Assembly (NCBI RefSeq): GCF_017874315.1
Contig: NZ_JAGGLG010000008.1
Coordinates: 62,001-126,000 of the forward strand
DNA: 64,000 nucleotides
Direction: 5' to 3'
Source of the DNA: Symbiobacterium terraclitae
GTDB taxonomy: Bacteria; Bacillota; Sulfobacillia; Symbiobacteriales; Symbiobacteriaceae
The notes under the pieces are model-generated. The model saw only the letters and a list, made by a program, of their open reading frames with translations. It had not been told where the DNA came from and did no database searches. Numbering within the stretch: position 1 is the first letter of the stretch; each line of letters begins with the position of its first letter. The translations under genes and the position numbers were made by a program. Of this stretch, positions 42,717 through 50,212 are shown piece after piece.

Positions 42717-43744
42717 CGGATGATCAACTCCTGTCGGAAGATGCGGTACCAGAGCGCCACCACGCCCATCATCGCCAGCATCAGCAGCACCGAGGCGGCA
42801 GCGCCGTAGCCGAAGAGCCAGCTCTGGAAGGACTGGCGCTGGATGGCGATCATCAGGAGGTCGCCCCACTCGCCGGCGTACCCCGATCCGTTGCCGAACA
42901 TCATCACGACGATGTTGAAGGCGTACACGCTCTGGATGATCTGGAACAGCAGCTGGATCGCGATGGCCGGGCGGAGCAAGGGCAGGGTGATGTGGCGGAA
43001 GCGCCGCCAGGGCCCGGCGCCGTCGATGGCGGCCGCCTCGTAGAGCTCGCCGGGGATGGTCTGCAGCGCGGCCAGGAAGACGATGAAGACGTACGGCCAC
43101 GACCGCCACACCGTCGGGAGGATGATGGCCCAGATCGTGTTGGGGCCCATCAGCCAGAAGGGCTTCTCCGGCAGCAGGTGGAGCCAGTCCACGAGGATCC
43201 GGTTGATGATGCCGGTATCCCGGTGCCACATGAAGCTCCAGAGGATGCCCACCACGTAGCTGGGCACCACCCACGGCAGCAGCATCAGGGTCCGCACCAG
43301 GGCCCGCCCGCGGAAGTTCCGGTTCATCAGCAGGGCCACGCCCAGGCCGGTGGCGAGCACGAGCAGCGTGACCACCGCGGAGAAGATGGCGGTGTTCCGG
43401 GCGGCGATGGCCAGCCCGGCACGCACCGGGTTTTCCGGGTCAAACAGGACGCTTCGGTAGTTGGCGAGCCCCACGAAGGGGGCGCGCAGGAAGCGGCGGA
43501 GCGTGAACTGGTTGAGCTGCAGGAACGACATGGCGATCCCCTGCAGCATCGGCACCAGGTGGACCATGAGCATGAAGAGAAACGCCGGCGCCACCATGGC
43601 GTAGGCCAGCCGGTTGTTCCGCCAGCTTCCGGCCCGGCGGTGCCGGGCGTCCCCGGCCGGGCCCCTGCCGGCGGGCGCGCCGGCGGAAGGCAAGGCCGGC
43701 CGTGCTCTGCCGGCGGGGTGCGGACTCGGGACGGACGTGGACAT
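42713..43744 (-). CDS. Sugar ABC transporter permease (MalF/CUT1 type)
   Basis: A 343-residue permease. A Pro/Ala/Arg-rich N-terminal extension of about 40 residues comes before six membrane segments, starting LAYAMVAPAFLFMLMVHLVP. The EAA loop is GELYEAAAIDGAGPWRRFRHITLPLLRP. It couples to the MalG-type permease. A 9-bp hairpin lies in the 103-bp gap after the binding-protein gene and probably lowers permease expression relative to the binding protein. Confidence 0.93.
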   Translation of the reverse strand: MSTSVPSPHPAGRARPALPSAGAPAGRGPAGDARHRRAGSWRNNRLAYAMVAPAFLFMLMVHLVPMLQGIAMSFLQLNQFTLRRFLRAPFVGLANYRSVLFDPENPVRAGLAIAARNTAIFSAVVTLLVLATGLGVALLMNRNFRGRALVRTLMLLPWVVPSYVVGILWSFMWHRDTGIINRILVDWLHLLPEKPFWLMGPNTIWAIILPTVWRSWPYVFIVFLAALQTIPGELYEAAAIDGAGPWRRFRHITLPLLRPAIAIQLLFQIIQSVYAFNIVVMMFGNGSGYAGEWGDLLMIAIQRQSFQSWLFGYGAAASVLLMLAMMGVVALWYRIFRQELIIR

Positions 43745-43767
43745 GGTCGGTCACCTCTTCCCGGGCA

Positions 43768-43790
43768 GGGGGGCGGGGCGACCGCCCCCC
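43768..43790 (-). terminator. Attenuating hairpin between binding protein and permease genes
   Basis: GGGGGGCGG pairs with CCGCCCCCC around a 5-nt loop. Such intercistronic stems usually raise the ratio of binding protein to permease. Confidence 0.6.
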
Positions 43791-43847
43791 GCTCTTGGGC
43801 GCGTGCGCCGGTTCCAACGGCGGCCGGGCATGCAGGCTGGTCCGGCG

Positions 43848-45266
43848 TTACTGGTTCAGGAGGCTGGTGGCCTCACGGGCCGCCTCGTCGAGCACCTGCT
43901 TCACCGCCTCCCGGCTGTAGGTGCCGCTCACGCCCGCCGTCAGGTCCCAGATGGTGGAGAGGTGCTTCGTGTACACGGTCTCCACCGGCCCCCACTGCGG
44001 GATGGAGGCGTAGCTGCGGCCGTACCGGGCTGCCTCGTAGAAGGGGGCGAAGTTGGCGTTGAGCGCCACCATGTCGGGCTCAAGGGCCTTGAGGGCGGGC
44101 AGCATGCCGGCCATTTCGCCGTAGGCCATCTGCGCCTCCTTGCCGACGAGGAACTTGACCAGCTCCCAGCTCAGCTCCTTGTGGCGGGAGGCATTGAAGA
44201 TGGCCAGGTTGGAGCCGCCGAAGAAGGTGTAGCGCCCCCGGGGCCCCTCGGGAATCGGGGCCACCCCGTAGTTCTGGGCGGCGATCTTGTCAGCGTGGCC
44301 GTTCTCCGACTCGGGGCGGGTGTACTGGCTCACCATCCACGGGCCGTTGAAGAAGACGGCGAACTCGCCGGTGTGGAAGGCCATCTCGGCGTCGGAGGTG
44401 TTCTTCTCCAGCACCCCCGGCGGCACCAGCCCCTCCCGGACCAGCCCGGTGTAGAACATCACGCCGTCCAGGGCCTCCTCGCTGTTGATGGCCGAGGACC
44501 GGAGGTCAGCGCTCAGCTCAGAACCGCCCGCTCCCCAGACCCAGGGCATGATGTTGTGCGTCACGTTCCAGTCGTTCTTGCCGGGGAAGCCGATGGCGGC
44601 CACCGGCCGTCCCTCGATCTCGGTGCCGTTGATCTGGTGGAGGGCAGCCTTGAAGCTCTCCCAGTCGCGGAATGCGGTCTGCGGATCCACGCCGGCCTTC
44701 TGGAAGACGTCGGTCCGGTAGTAGGCGGCCCGCACGTCGATGAACCAGGGAACGGCGTAGACCTCCGGGTCGCCGGCGATGGAGACGGTGTTCCACGAGG
44801 CGGGGTAGAAGGCATCGGCGCCGCCGATCTCCGCCACCTTGCCGCTCAGCGGCTCAAGGGCGCCCATCGCCGCGATGGCCGGCACCCAGGTGGTGCCCAG
44901 CTGCAGCACGTCCGGCCCCTCGCCCGAGGTGGCCGCGGCCGTGATGCGGGTCCAGGCCGACGACCAGTCGATCACCGTCACCTGCACGTCGACGTTGTGC
45001 TGGGCCATGAACGGCTGCAGCAGCTGGAGCATGTCCTGCTCCGACTGGGTGGTGTTGGGCATGATCCACATCTGGAGCGTGGTGCGCCCCGACGGGGCCG
45101 GAGTCGCCGGCGCCTGCGGCTGGGTGCCAGCGGCGGGCGGGCTCTGCTGGTCGCCGGAGCCGGACGGCCCGTCGCCGCCGCCCGCCGGCTGGCCGCTGCT
45201 GCCGCAGCCGGCCACCAGCATCACCAGGGACAGGAGGAGACCAAGTGTGCGGGACCACTTCGCCAT
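43848..45266 (-). CDS. Sugar ABC transporter substrate-binding lipoprotein (SBP family 1)
   Basis: A 472-residue extracellular sugar receptor. The signal peptide ends in LVAGC, followed by a Gly/Pro/Gln-rich linker to about residue 60 and a family 1 binding fold (MWIMPNTTQSEQDMLQLLQPF; VYAVPWFIDVRAAYYRTDVF; FFNGPWMVSQY). Aromatic residues typical of oligosaccharide stacking are frequent. It is the first structural gene of the operon. A perfect LacI-type operator lies 94-107 nt upstream. Confidence 0.92.
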   Translation of the reverse strand: MAKWSRTLGLLLSLVMLVAGCGSSGQPAGGGDGPSGSGDQQSPPAAGTQPQAPATPAPSGRTTLQMWIMPNTTQSEQDMLQLLQPFMAQHNVDVQVTVIDWSSAWTRITAAATSGEGPDVLQLGTTWVPAIAAMGALEPLSGKVAEIGGADAFYPASWNTVSIAGDPEVYAVPWFIDVRAAYYRTDVFQKAGVDPQTAFRDWESFKAALHQINGTEIEGRPVAAIGFPGKNDWNVTHNIMPWVWGAGGSELSADLRSSAINSEEALDGVMFYTGLVREGLVPPGVLEKNTSDAEMAFHTGEFAVFFNGPWMVSQYTRPESENGHADKIAAQNYGVAPIPEGPRGRYTFFGGSNLAIFNASRHKELSWELVKFLVGKEAQMAYGEMAGMLPALKALEPDMVALNANFAPFYEAARYGRSYASIPQWGPVETVYTKHLSTIWDLTAGVSGTYSREAVKQVLDEAAREATSLLNQ

Positions 45267-45359
45267 TTGCGGAACCTCCCTCTCTGCTAGCCTCTATGGA
45301 TCATGGGGGCCATCCCCCCAGTTCCCGCGCTGTGCCGCGTTCGGTGCCGCCGTACGCGG

Positions 45360-45373
45360 CGAAAACGTTTTCG
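45360..45373. promoter_or_regulatory. LacI-family operator before the binding-protein gene
   Basis: A perfect 14-bp palindrome CGAAAACGTTTTCG with the central CpG typical of LacI-family operators. It is identical to the one before the lacI-type gene. Confidence 0.8.
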
Positions 45374-45386
45374 GTTTTCGGCGCGG

Positions 45387-46400
45387 CTATGCGCCGCAGG
45401 ATTCCCGTACCACCAGTTCGGTGGGCAGCGTGACGACCGGAGGTCGGGCGTCCGGCTCCTCGATCAGCCGGATCAGCGCTTCGCCGGCCTCCCGGCCCAA
45501 CCCCTCCTTGTCCTGCCGGACCGTGGTGAGGGCCGGATGGACCATCGACGCCATCTGGATGTCGTCGAAGCCCACCACCGCCACATCCCCGGGCACCCGG
45601 AGCCCCCGTTCCTGGATGGCCTTGATGGCACCGATGGCGGTGTAGTCCGCGGCCGCGAAGATCGCGGTGGGCGGCTCGGGCAGGTCCAGCAGCCGCCGGG
45701 CTGCGTTGTAGCCGTGCTCCCAGGTGAAGTCATGGTCGAGGACGTACTCGCTGCGGTAGGGGATGCCGGCCTGAGCCAGCGCCTCGCAGTAGCCCAGGAA
45801 GCGGTCGTGGCCCACCCGGTGGTTGGCGATGCCGTTGATCAGGGCGATGCGCCTGTGGCCGAGACCTGCCAGGTGCGCAACGGCCGACCGGGCGCCGCCG
45901 GTGTTGTCGGAGATGACGTAGCCGGTGCGGGGGCCCAGGATGTCCACGTCGACCGCCACGCAGGGGATGCCGCTGCTGCCCAGCTCCGCCACACCGGGGT
46001 CGGCCCGGTCCACGCCCAGCAGCACCACCCCGTCCACCCGGTGGTGGAGGCAGCGCTTGACGTAGGTGTAGCTCTCGTCGCCAGGGGCCTGGCTCGTGAA
46101 GAAGAGCATGTCGAAGCCGGCCCGGCCCACCGTGCGCTTCAGCCCCACGAGGACCTCCTGGAAGAAGGGGTGCAGCACCACGTTGTTCTCGTGCTCGTGG
46201 AGGTAGAAGACGCCGATGACGTTGGAGCGGCGCGTGACCAGTGCGCGGGCCGCGGCGCTGGGGCGGTAGTCGAGTTGGGCGGCCACCTGCAGCACCCGCT
46301 GTTTCGTCTCCTCGCTGACGTCGGGGTAGTGGTTGAGCACGCGCGAGACCGTTGCGACGGAGACGCCAGCCAGCCGTGCGATATCCCGTATCGTGGTCAT
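45387..46400 (-). CDS. LacI-family transcriptional regulator of the sugar operon
   Basis: A 337-residue regulator. HTH MTTIRDIARLAGVSVATVSRVLN with hinge helix YRPSAAARALVTRRSNVIGVF, then a periplasmic-binding-like effector domain (residues ~60-337). It probably represses the downstream transport/beta-glucosidase genes and itself until a sugar binds. Two identical palindromes (45360 and 46416) fit that logic. It is transcribed in the same direction as the operon, with the second operator in the 120-bp gap that follows. The inducer is likely a beta-glucoside. Confidence 0.93.
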   Translation of the reverse strand: MTTIRDIARLAGVSVATVSRVLNHYPDVSEETKQRVLQVAAQLDYRPSAAARALVTRRSNVIGVFYLHEHENNVVLHPFFQEVLVGLKRTVGRAGFDMLFFTSQAPGDESYTYVKRCLHHRVDGVVLLGVDRADPGVAELGSSGIPCVAVDVDILGPRTGYVISDNTGGARSAVAHLAGLGHRRIALINGIANHRVGHDRFLGYCEALAQAGIPYRSEYVLDHDFTWEHGYNAARRLLDLPEPPTAIFAAADYTAIGAIKAIQERGLRVPGDVAVVGFDDIQMASMVHPALTTVRQDKEGLGREAGEALIRLIEEPDARPPVVTLPTELVVRESCGA

Positions 46401-46778
46401 GAGTGCGATCGCTCCCGAAAACGTTTTCGAGAAAGTATACGCCGCGACGTGGTCGATATCCTGCAAGAATAGCCGCGATTTCGACAAGAATTATTGGTGT
46501 GCGCCGCAGCTGTGTTCCGGGGAGTCAATAGACTGTGGGTTGATGCCTTGGTCTTGATGCTTCGCGCCCGTTTGCTTGTTGCGGGGTTGCCCCCCGGCTG
46601 AAAAACGGTGGTGCGCAACTGCGGCAGCAGCCTACCTGGATGCGCGGATTTCCTTGTCGGGAACGCACTCCGTCATGTAGACTGAGACACGTCGCAGGAC
46701 TCCCGTCGCGGTCACCTCGACCGCCGTCAACGACGTCGCTGCGGCGGACCGCACAGCCGGGACAGGCCGCGCCATGGG
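46401..46778. other. Control region and sparse spacer upstream of the lacI-type gene
   Basis: 378 bp. The left part has the operator 46416-46429 and a TATACT hexamer (46434-46439) on the minus strand for the lacI-type gene. The rest, to the start of the duplicated helical protein, shows no clear gene, promoter or RNA to me. Confidence 0.6.
46416..46429. promoter_or_regulatory. LacI-family operator before the regulator gene
   Basis: Perfect palindrome CGAAAACGTTTTCG, 16-29 nt upstream of the regulator's start and next to a TATACT hexamer; it suits autorepression. Confidence 0.8.
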
Positions 46779-47156
46779 GTGATGGACAACGTGGGTGGCT
46801 GCACACCAGCCGAACTGCAGCAAGCGCTCCGCCCGATCGCGTCACTGATCAGCAAGTCGGGGAAGGCACAGCAGAGACTGGCGCCCGGAACCTGGCAACA
46901 CCGGATGCTCGCGGCCAACCTCAAGGCGCTGCACCTGGCCAAGGTGCTGATGACGAGCGGGACCGACGGTGCCCATGGGTACACCAGGGAAGACTTGCAG
47001 GAAGCCCTCCGCGCCCTGGCCGCGCTGATCGGCAAGGCGGAGAGGGCGCAGGCCAAGTTCGCACCGGGAACCGCCCCGCACACGTTGCAGCAGAACCGGC
47101 TCAAGGCGCTGCGCATGGCGGAGGCGCTGACGCGGGCGGCGCTGGATGAGAGATGA
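46779..47156 (+). CDS. Protein of two tandem helical repeats, unknown
   Basis: A 125-residue soluble protein made of two similar halves of about 55 residues. The first has TPAELQQALRPIASLISKSGKAQQRLAPGT and the second TREDLQEALRALAALIGKAERAQAKFAPGT; both continue NLKALHLAKVL / RLKALRMAEAL. This is a clear internal duplication of a helical module. The start is uncertain: GTG 46779 or ATG 46782, with only GGGG close by. A terminator follows. No family recognised, but the duplication strongly supports coding. Confidence 0.75.
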   Translation: MMDNVGGCTPAELQQALRPIASLISKSGKAQQRLAPGTWQHRMLAANLKALHLAKVLMTSGTDGAHGYTREDLQEALRALAALIGKAERAQAKFAPGTAPHTLQQNRLKALRMAEALTRAALDER

Positions 47157-47158
47157 AC

Positions 47159-47181
47159 GGGGGGCGGCTTCGCCGCCCCCC
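47159..47181 (+). terminator. Terminator of the duplicated helical protein gene
   Basis: GGGGGGCGGC pairs with GCCGCCCCCC around a TTC loop, 2 nt past the stop codon. Confidence 0.8.
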
Positions 47182-47418
47182 GCACGTTGCAGACCAGGGC
47201 TTGCCGGCGCGGGTCGAGACGAGACAGGGCACCGGCCTCACGAGCGCCGCAACGCCAGCCCACGTCCATCGGCCGGCTCCAGAGTGCGCACAGCTCGGGC
47301 CTGACCGACTGATATGGGCGTCCGCGGACCCTCGAGCTAGCGGCTTCGGTCCTTGGGAGAGCGTGTTCGACCGAATGCGACAGCGTTCGACTACGAGTTG
47401 GCCGTGGCCAAGTTGACA

Positions 47419-47484
47419 TCACGGAAATACAGGGAGAATCTCCCTGTACTTCGTGAAAAATACGGGGAGGATTTCCCCATATTT
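47419..47484. repeat. Two related palindromes, 33-bp period
   Basis: Unit 1: TACAGGGAGA-a-TCTCCCTGTA (47428-47448, perfect), framed by TCACG and CGTGA. Unit 2: AAATACGGGGA with TCCCCATATTT (47458-47484, one mismatch). The units align as AAATACRGGGAGRATYTCCC. A TTGACA hexamer lies just before unit 1 (47413-47418). Confidence 0.75.
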
Positions 47485-47549
47485 CGCTGTCTCGCAGGAA
47501 CCCTGCTCATCCGGACGCCGGCGGGCGGTGGCCAGGAGCTCTGCTACAG

Positions 47550-47580
47550 GCAGAGGGGGCGGCAAGGCCGCCCCCTCTGC
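47550..47580. terminator. Strong hairpin after the 52-residue protein gene
   Basis: GCAGAGGGGGCGGC pairs perfectly with GCCGCCCCCTCTGC (14 bp, 3-nt loop). On the minus strand it begins 16 nt past the stop of the small membrane protein gene. Confidence 0.8.
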
Positions 47581-47596
47581 GCTATTCTGCTCGTGT

Positions 47597-47755
47597 CTAC
47601 CCTTCCGACGGGTACAGGACGACCAGCAGGAAGGTGGCCACGGGTCCCAGGATGAGCGAGAGCAGGAACCAGAGCAGGCCGCTCTTCCGTTTGGCCTGAG
47701 CCAGCCCCGCGTTGATCAGCGCCAGCGTACCCCATCCGATCGCGTACTCCTGCAT
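47597..47755 (-). CDS. 52-residue membrane protein, unknown
   Basis: A short gene encoding 52 residues. It begins MQEYAIGWGTLALINAGL, has a basic middle (QAKRKSG) and a second hydrophobic stretch (WFLLSLILGPVATFLLVVLY), so two membrane segments with a cytoplasmic basic loop are likely. GGAGGGGG stands 8 nt before the ATG, and a 14-bp terminator follows the stop. These flanking signals and the membrane pattern support it in spite of its size. No known family recognised. Confidence 0.7.
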   Translation of the reverse strand: MQEYAIGWGTLALINAGLAQAKRKSGLLWFLLSLILGPVATFLLVVLYPSEG

Positions 47756-47988
47756 GTCGGCGACCCCCTCCTGCCGGATCGTGTTGCATGACCGCTTCAG
47801 TAAAGATGATCGCCGAGCTGGCAGCGAAGGTTCGGGCCCCCCGGTGCCGAGGGCCGTGCTGAACCCCCCACCGGGCGAGGCCCGCCCCGATAGACGCGCC
47901 GATCGAACCGACGGCCTGTCCGGCGGGCCGCACAGCGAGTGACACGGCCCCCGGGGCGGGTCCGGGAGAGCGCCAGGAAAAGAGGAAA

Positions 47989-48021
47989 GGGCTGCCCACG
48001 GGATGACCGGGGACAGCCCTG
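47989..48021 (-). terminator. Terminator of the sdh-fumarase operon
   Basis: AGGGCTG pairs with CAGCCCT, with further imperfect CCCACGG/CCGGGGA pairing inside, 17 nt past the fumarase beta stop on the minus strand. The 280-bp gap from here to the small membrane protein gene shows no other feature. Confidence 0.6.
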
Positions 48022-48037
48022 TTCACAGCTCAACTGC

Positions 48038-48613
48038 CTACTTCGGCTTCACCATCGCATCGGGCGCCACCCACTCCGACTGCCCGTCGCGGTACTGGTC
48101 GCCGCCGTGGGCGTCGTTGATGCAGACGGCGGGGAAGTCCTTCACCCTGAGCCGGCGGATGGCCTCGGGGCCCAGGTCCTCGTAGGCGATGACCTCGGCC
48201 TCTTCGATGCGCTTCGCCAGCAGCGCGCCGGCGCCGCCGGTGGCGGCCAGGTAGACGGCGCCGTTCGCAACGAGGGCCGCCTTGACCTCCGGGCCGCGGT
48301 AGCCCTTGCCGATGACCGCCTTCACCCCCTGCTGCAGCATGGTGGGGGTGTACTTGTCCATGCGATACGAGGTGGTGGGACCTGCAGAGCCCAGCACCTG
48401 CCCCGGCTTCGGCGGGGTCGGACCCACGTAGTAGATCACGGCGCCCCGGGGGTCGAAGGGGAGGGGCCGCCCGGCCGCCAGGTCCTCGACCATCCGCTTG
48501 TGGGCGGCATCACGGGCGGTGTAGATGGTGCCGGTGATGTAGACCTCGTCGCCGGAGCGGATCGCCTTCGCCTGCTCCGGAGAGATCGGCGTGGTGATGT
48601 AGTGCCTGGCCAT
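48038..48613 (-). CDS. Class I fumarate hydratase, beta subunit
   Basis: A 191-residue C-terminal-type subunit of the two-subunit, oxygen-sensitive [4Fe-4S] fumarase (also seen as L(+)-tartrate dehydratase beta). Motifs include GDEVYITGTIYTARDAAHKRM, YYVGPTPPKPGQVLGSAGPTTSYRMD in part, and KDFPAVCINDAHGGD. It works with the alpha subunit, whose stop codon overlaps its ATG by one base. It ends the operon. With SDH it runs succinate to malate. Confidence 0.92.
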   Translation of the reverse strand: MARHYITTPISPEQAKAIRSGDEVYITGTIYTARDAAHKRMVEDLAAGRPLPFDPRGAVIYYVGPTPPKPGQVLGSAGPTTSYRMDKYTPTMLQQGVKAVIGKGYRGPEVKAALVANGAVYLAATGGAGALLAKRIEEAEVIAYEDLGPEAIRRLRVKDFPAVCINDAHGGDQYRDGQSEWVAPDAMVKPK

Positions 48614-49455
48614 TACAGGACCACCTCCTTGTGCCGGTGGGCATGGCACTCGATGTTCACGGCCACCGGCAGCGAGGTGATGTGGCACGGCATGGTCTCG
48701 ATGTGCACCGCAAACGCCGTCACCTTGCCGCCCAGGCCCATCGGGCCGACGCCCAGCTTGTTGATCTCGGTGAGCAGGTCCTGCTCCCGGGCCGCCCACT
48801 CGGGGTCCGGATGCGGCTGGCCGACAGGGCGCAGCAGGGCCTTCTTGGCCAGCAGGGCGACCTTGTCGAAGTTGCCGCCCACGCCGACGCCCACCAGCAG
48901 CGGCGGGCAGGCGTTGGGGCCGGCGGCCGCCACGGCCTCGACGATGAACCTCCTGGCGCCCTCCCAGCCGGCCGACGGGGGCAGCATGCGCAGCTGCCCC
49001 ATGTTCTCCGCGCCGCCGCCCTTGGTGACGACCCGGATGCGCAGCCTGTCGCCGGGGACGATGTCGGTGTAGATGAACGCAGGCGTGTTGTCGCCGGTGT
49101 TCTTACGGCGGATCGGGTCGTCGAGGATCGACTTGCGCAGGTAGCCCTCAACGTAGCCCCGGGAGACACCGCGGTTCACGGCCTCGGACAGGTCGCCGCC
49201 CACCAGGTGCAGGTCCTGTCCGACCTCCAGGAAAACCAGCGCATTGCCGGTGTCCTGGCACATCGGAACCCGCTCGCTGCAGGCCAGCTCGGCGTTTTCC
49301 ACCAGCTGCTGCAGCACTGCCTGGCCGACGGGTGACGGCTCGTCTGCGCGGGCCTTCTCCAGGGCTGCCATAACGTCAGGTTCCAGGACGTAGTTGGCTT
49401 CCATGACAAGGTTGGCGATGGCCTCAGCAACCTGGTCGACGTGGAGTTCGCGCAC
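48613..49455 (-). CDS. Class I fumarate hydratase, alpha subunit
   Basis: A 280-residue catalytic subunit holding the [4Fe-4S] cluster. Likely ligand cysteines lie in PMCQDTGNALVF (near residue 65), GPNACPPLLVGVG (near 182) and IECHAHRH near the C-terminus. It hydrates fumarate to malate. GTG start. It lies 19 nt after sdhB and overlaps the beta gene. Tartrate dehydratase is the alternative, but the sdh context favours fumarase. Confidence 0.92.
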   Translation of the reverse strand: MRELHVDQVAEAIANLVMEANYVLEPDVMAALEKARADEPSPVGQAVLQQLVENAELACSERVPMCQDTGNALVFLEVGQDLHLVGGDLSEAVNRGVSRGYVEGYLRKSILDDPIRRKNTGDNTPAFIYTDIVPGDRLRIRVVTKGGGAENMGQLRMLPPSAGWEGARRFIVEAVAAAGPNACPPLLVGVGVGGNFDKVALLAKKALLRPVGQPHPDPEWAAREQDLLTEINKLGVGPMGLGGKVTAFAVHIETMPCHITSLPVAVNIECHAHRHKEVVL

Positions 49456-49474
49456 GGTGCCTCCCCTCCTCGGG

Positions 49475-50194
49475 CTACTTCCGCAGACCCAGCTTGTAGG
49501 CCATGGCGGCCTTCTTCAGGTTCTGGATCGCCTCGGTCGGGTTAAGGTGCTTCGGGCAGGCCTCGACGCAGTTGAAGATGGTGTGGCAGCGGAAGACGCC
49601 GTACTCGCTGGCCACGATCTCCAGCCGCTCGCGGTCGGCGGTATCCCGGGTATCCACGAAGAAGCGGTTGGCCCAGTTGAGGGCGTGGGGCCCCAGGTAC
49701 TCGTCGTTGTTGGCGCCGCTCGGGCACGACGAGAAACAGGAGCCGCAGAGGATGCAGTCGATCTCCTTGTTGTACTTGGCCCGGTCGGCCGGGCTCTGGC
49801 GCCGCTCCCGCTCGGGCGGCGGCTCGTCGTTGATCAGCCAGGGCTTCACCCGGGCGTAGTTCTCCCAGAGCTTGGTCTGGTCGACCACCAGGTCCTTGAT
49901 CACCCGCATGTGCGGCAGGGGCGATACCGTCACCGTGTCGCCCTCGAGGGCGTCTTTCACCTGCACCCGGCAGGCCAGCCGGTAGCTGCCCGAGACGTAC
50001 ATGGCGCAGGAGCCGCAGATGGCCTCACGGCAGCTGTAGCGGAAGGCCAGCGACCCGTCCAGGTTCTCGAACACCCAGAGCAGGGCCTCGAGCACGGTCA
50101 TGCCCTCGCGGTAGGGAACGGTGTAGGTCTCGTAGTGCTGCTGTGCGTCCTTCTCCGGGTCGTAGCGGAAGACCCGCAGCTTGAACTCTTTCAT
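49475..50194 (-). CDS. sdhB: Succinate dehydrogenase/fumarate reductase iron-sulfur subunit
   Basis: A 239-residue electron-transfer subunit. The [2Fe-2S] site is CREAICGSCAMYV plus a later Cys (RLACRV); the [4Fe-4S] and [3Fe-4S] sites are CILCGSCFSSCP and CHTIFNCVEACPKHLNP. It passes electrons from SdhA to the membrane anchors. It is 18 nt after sdhA in the operon. Confidence 0.95.
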   Translation of the reverse strand: MKEFKLRVFRYDPEKDAQQHYETYTVPYREGMTVLEALLWVFENLDGSLAFRYSCREAICGSCAMYVSGSYRLACRVQVKDALEGDTVTVSPLPHMRVIKDLVVDQTKLWENYARVKPWLINDEPPPERERRQSPADRAKYNKEIDCILCGSCFSSCPSGANNDEYLGPHALNWANRFFVDTRDTADRERLEIVASEYGVFRCHTIFNCVEACPKHLNPTEAIQNLKKAAMAYKLGLRK

Positions 50195-50212
50195 GGTCCT
50201 TTCACACCCCCT

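Larger units (their letters stand above)
47157..47596. other. Sparse stretch with terminators and a tandem palindrome
   Basis: 440 bp without a supported gene. In order: a terminator (47159-47181), about 230 bp of featureless DNA, a local AT-rich patch with two related palindromes (47419-47484), and a strong hairpin (47550-47580). An open frame runs through the palindromes but lacks a ribosome site. Confidence 0.55.

Noticed and set aside
40484-46400. Sugar operon as a PTS-linked phospho-beta-glucosidase cluster
   Set aside because: Transport is by ABC permeases and a binding lipoprotein; no EII components are present.
47353-47655. Open frame of 100 codons running through the tandem palindromes
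   Set aside because: No ribosome site, an N-terminus lacking pattern, and its only repeat (KYRENLPVL/KYGEDFPIF) is the by-product of the 33-bp DNA repeat.
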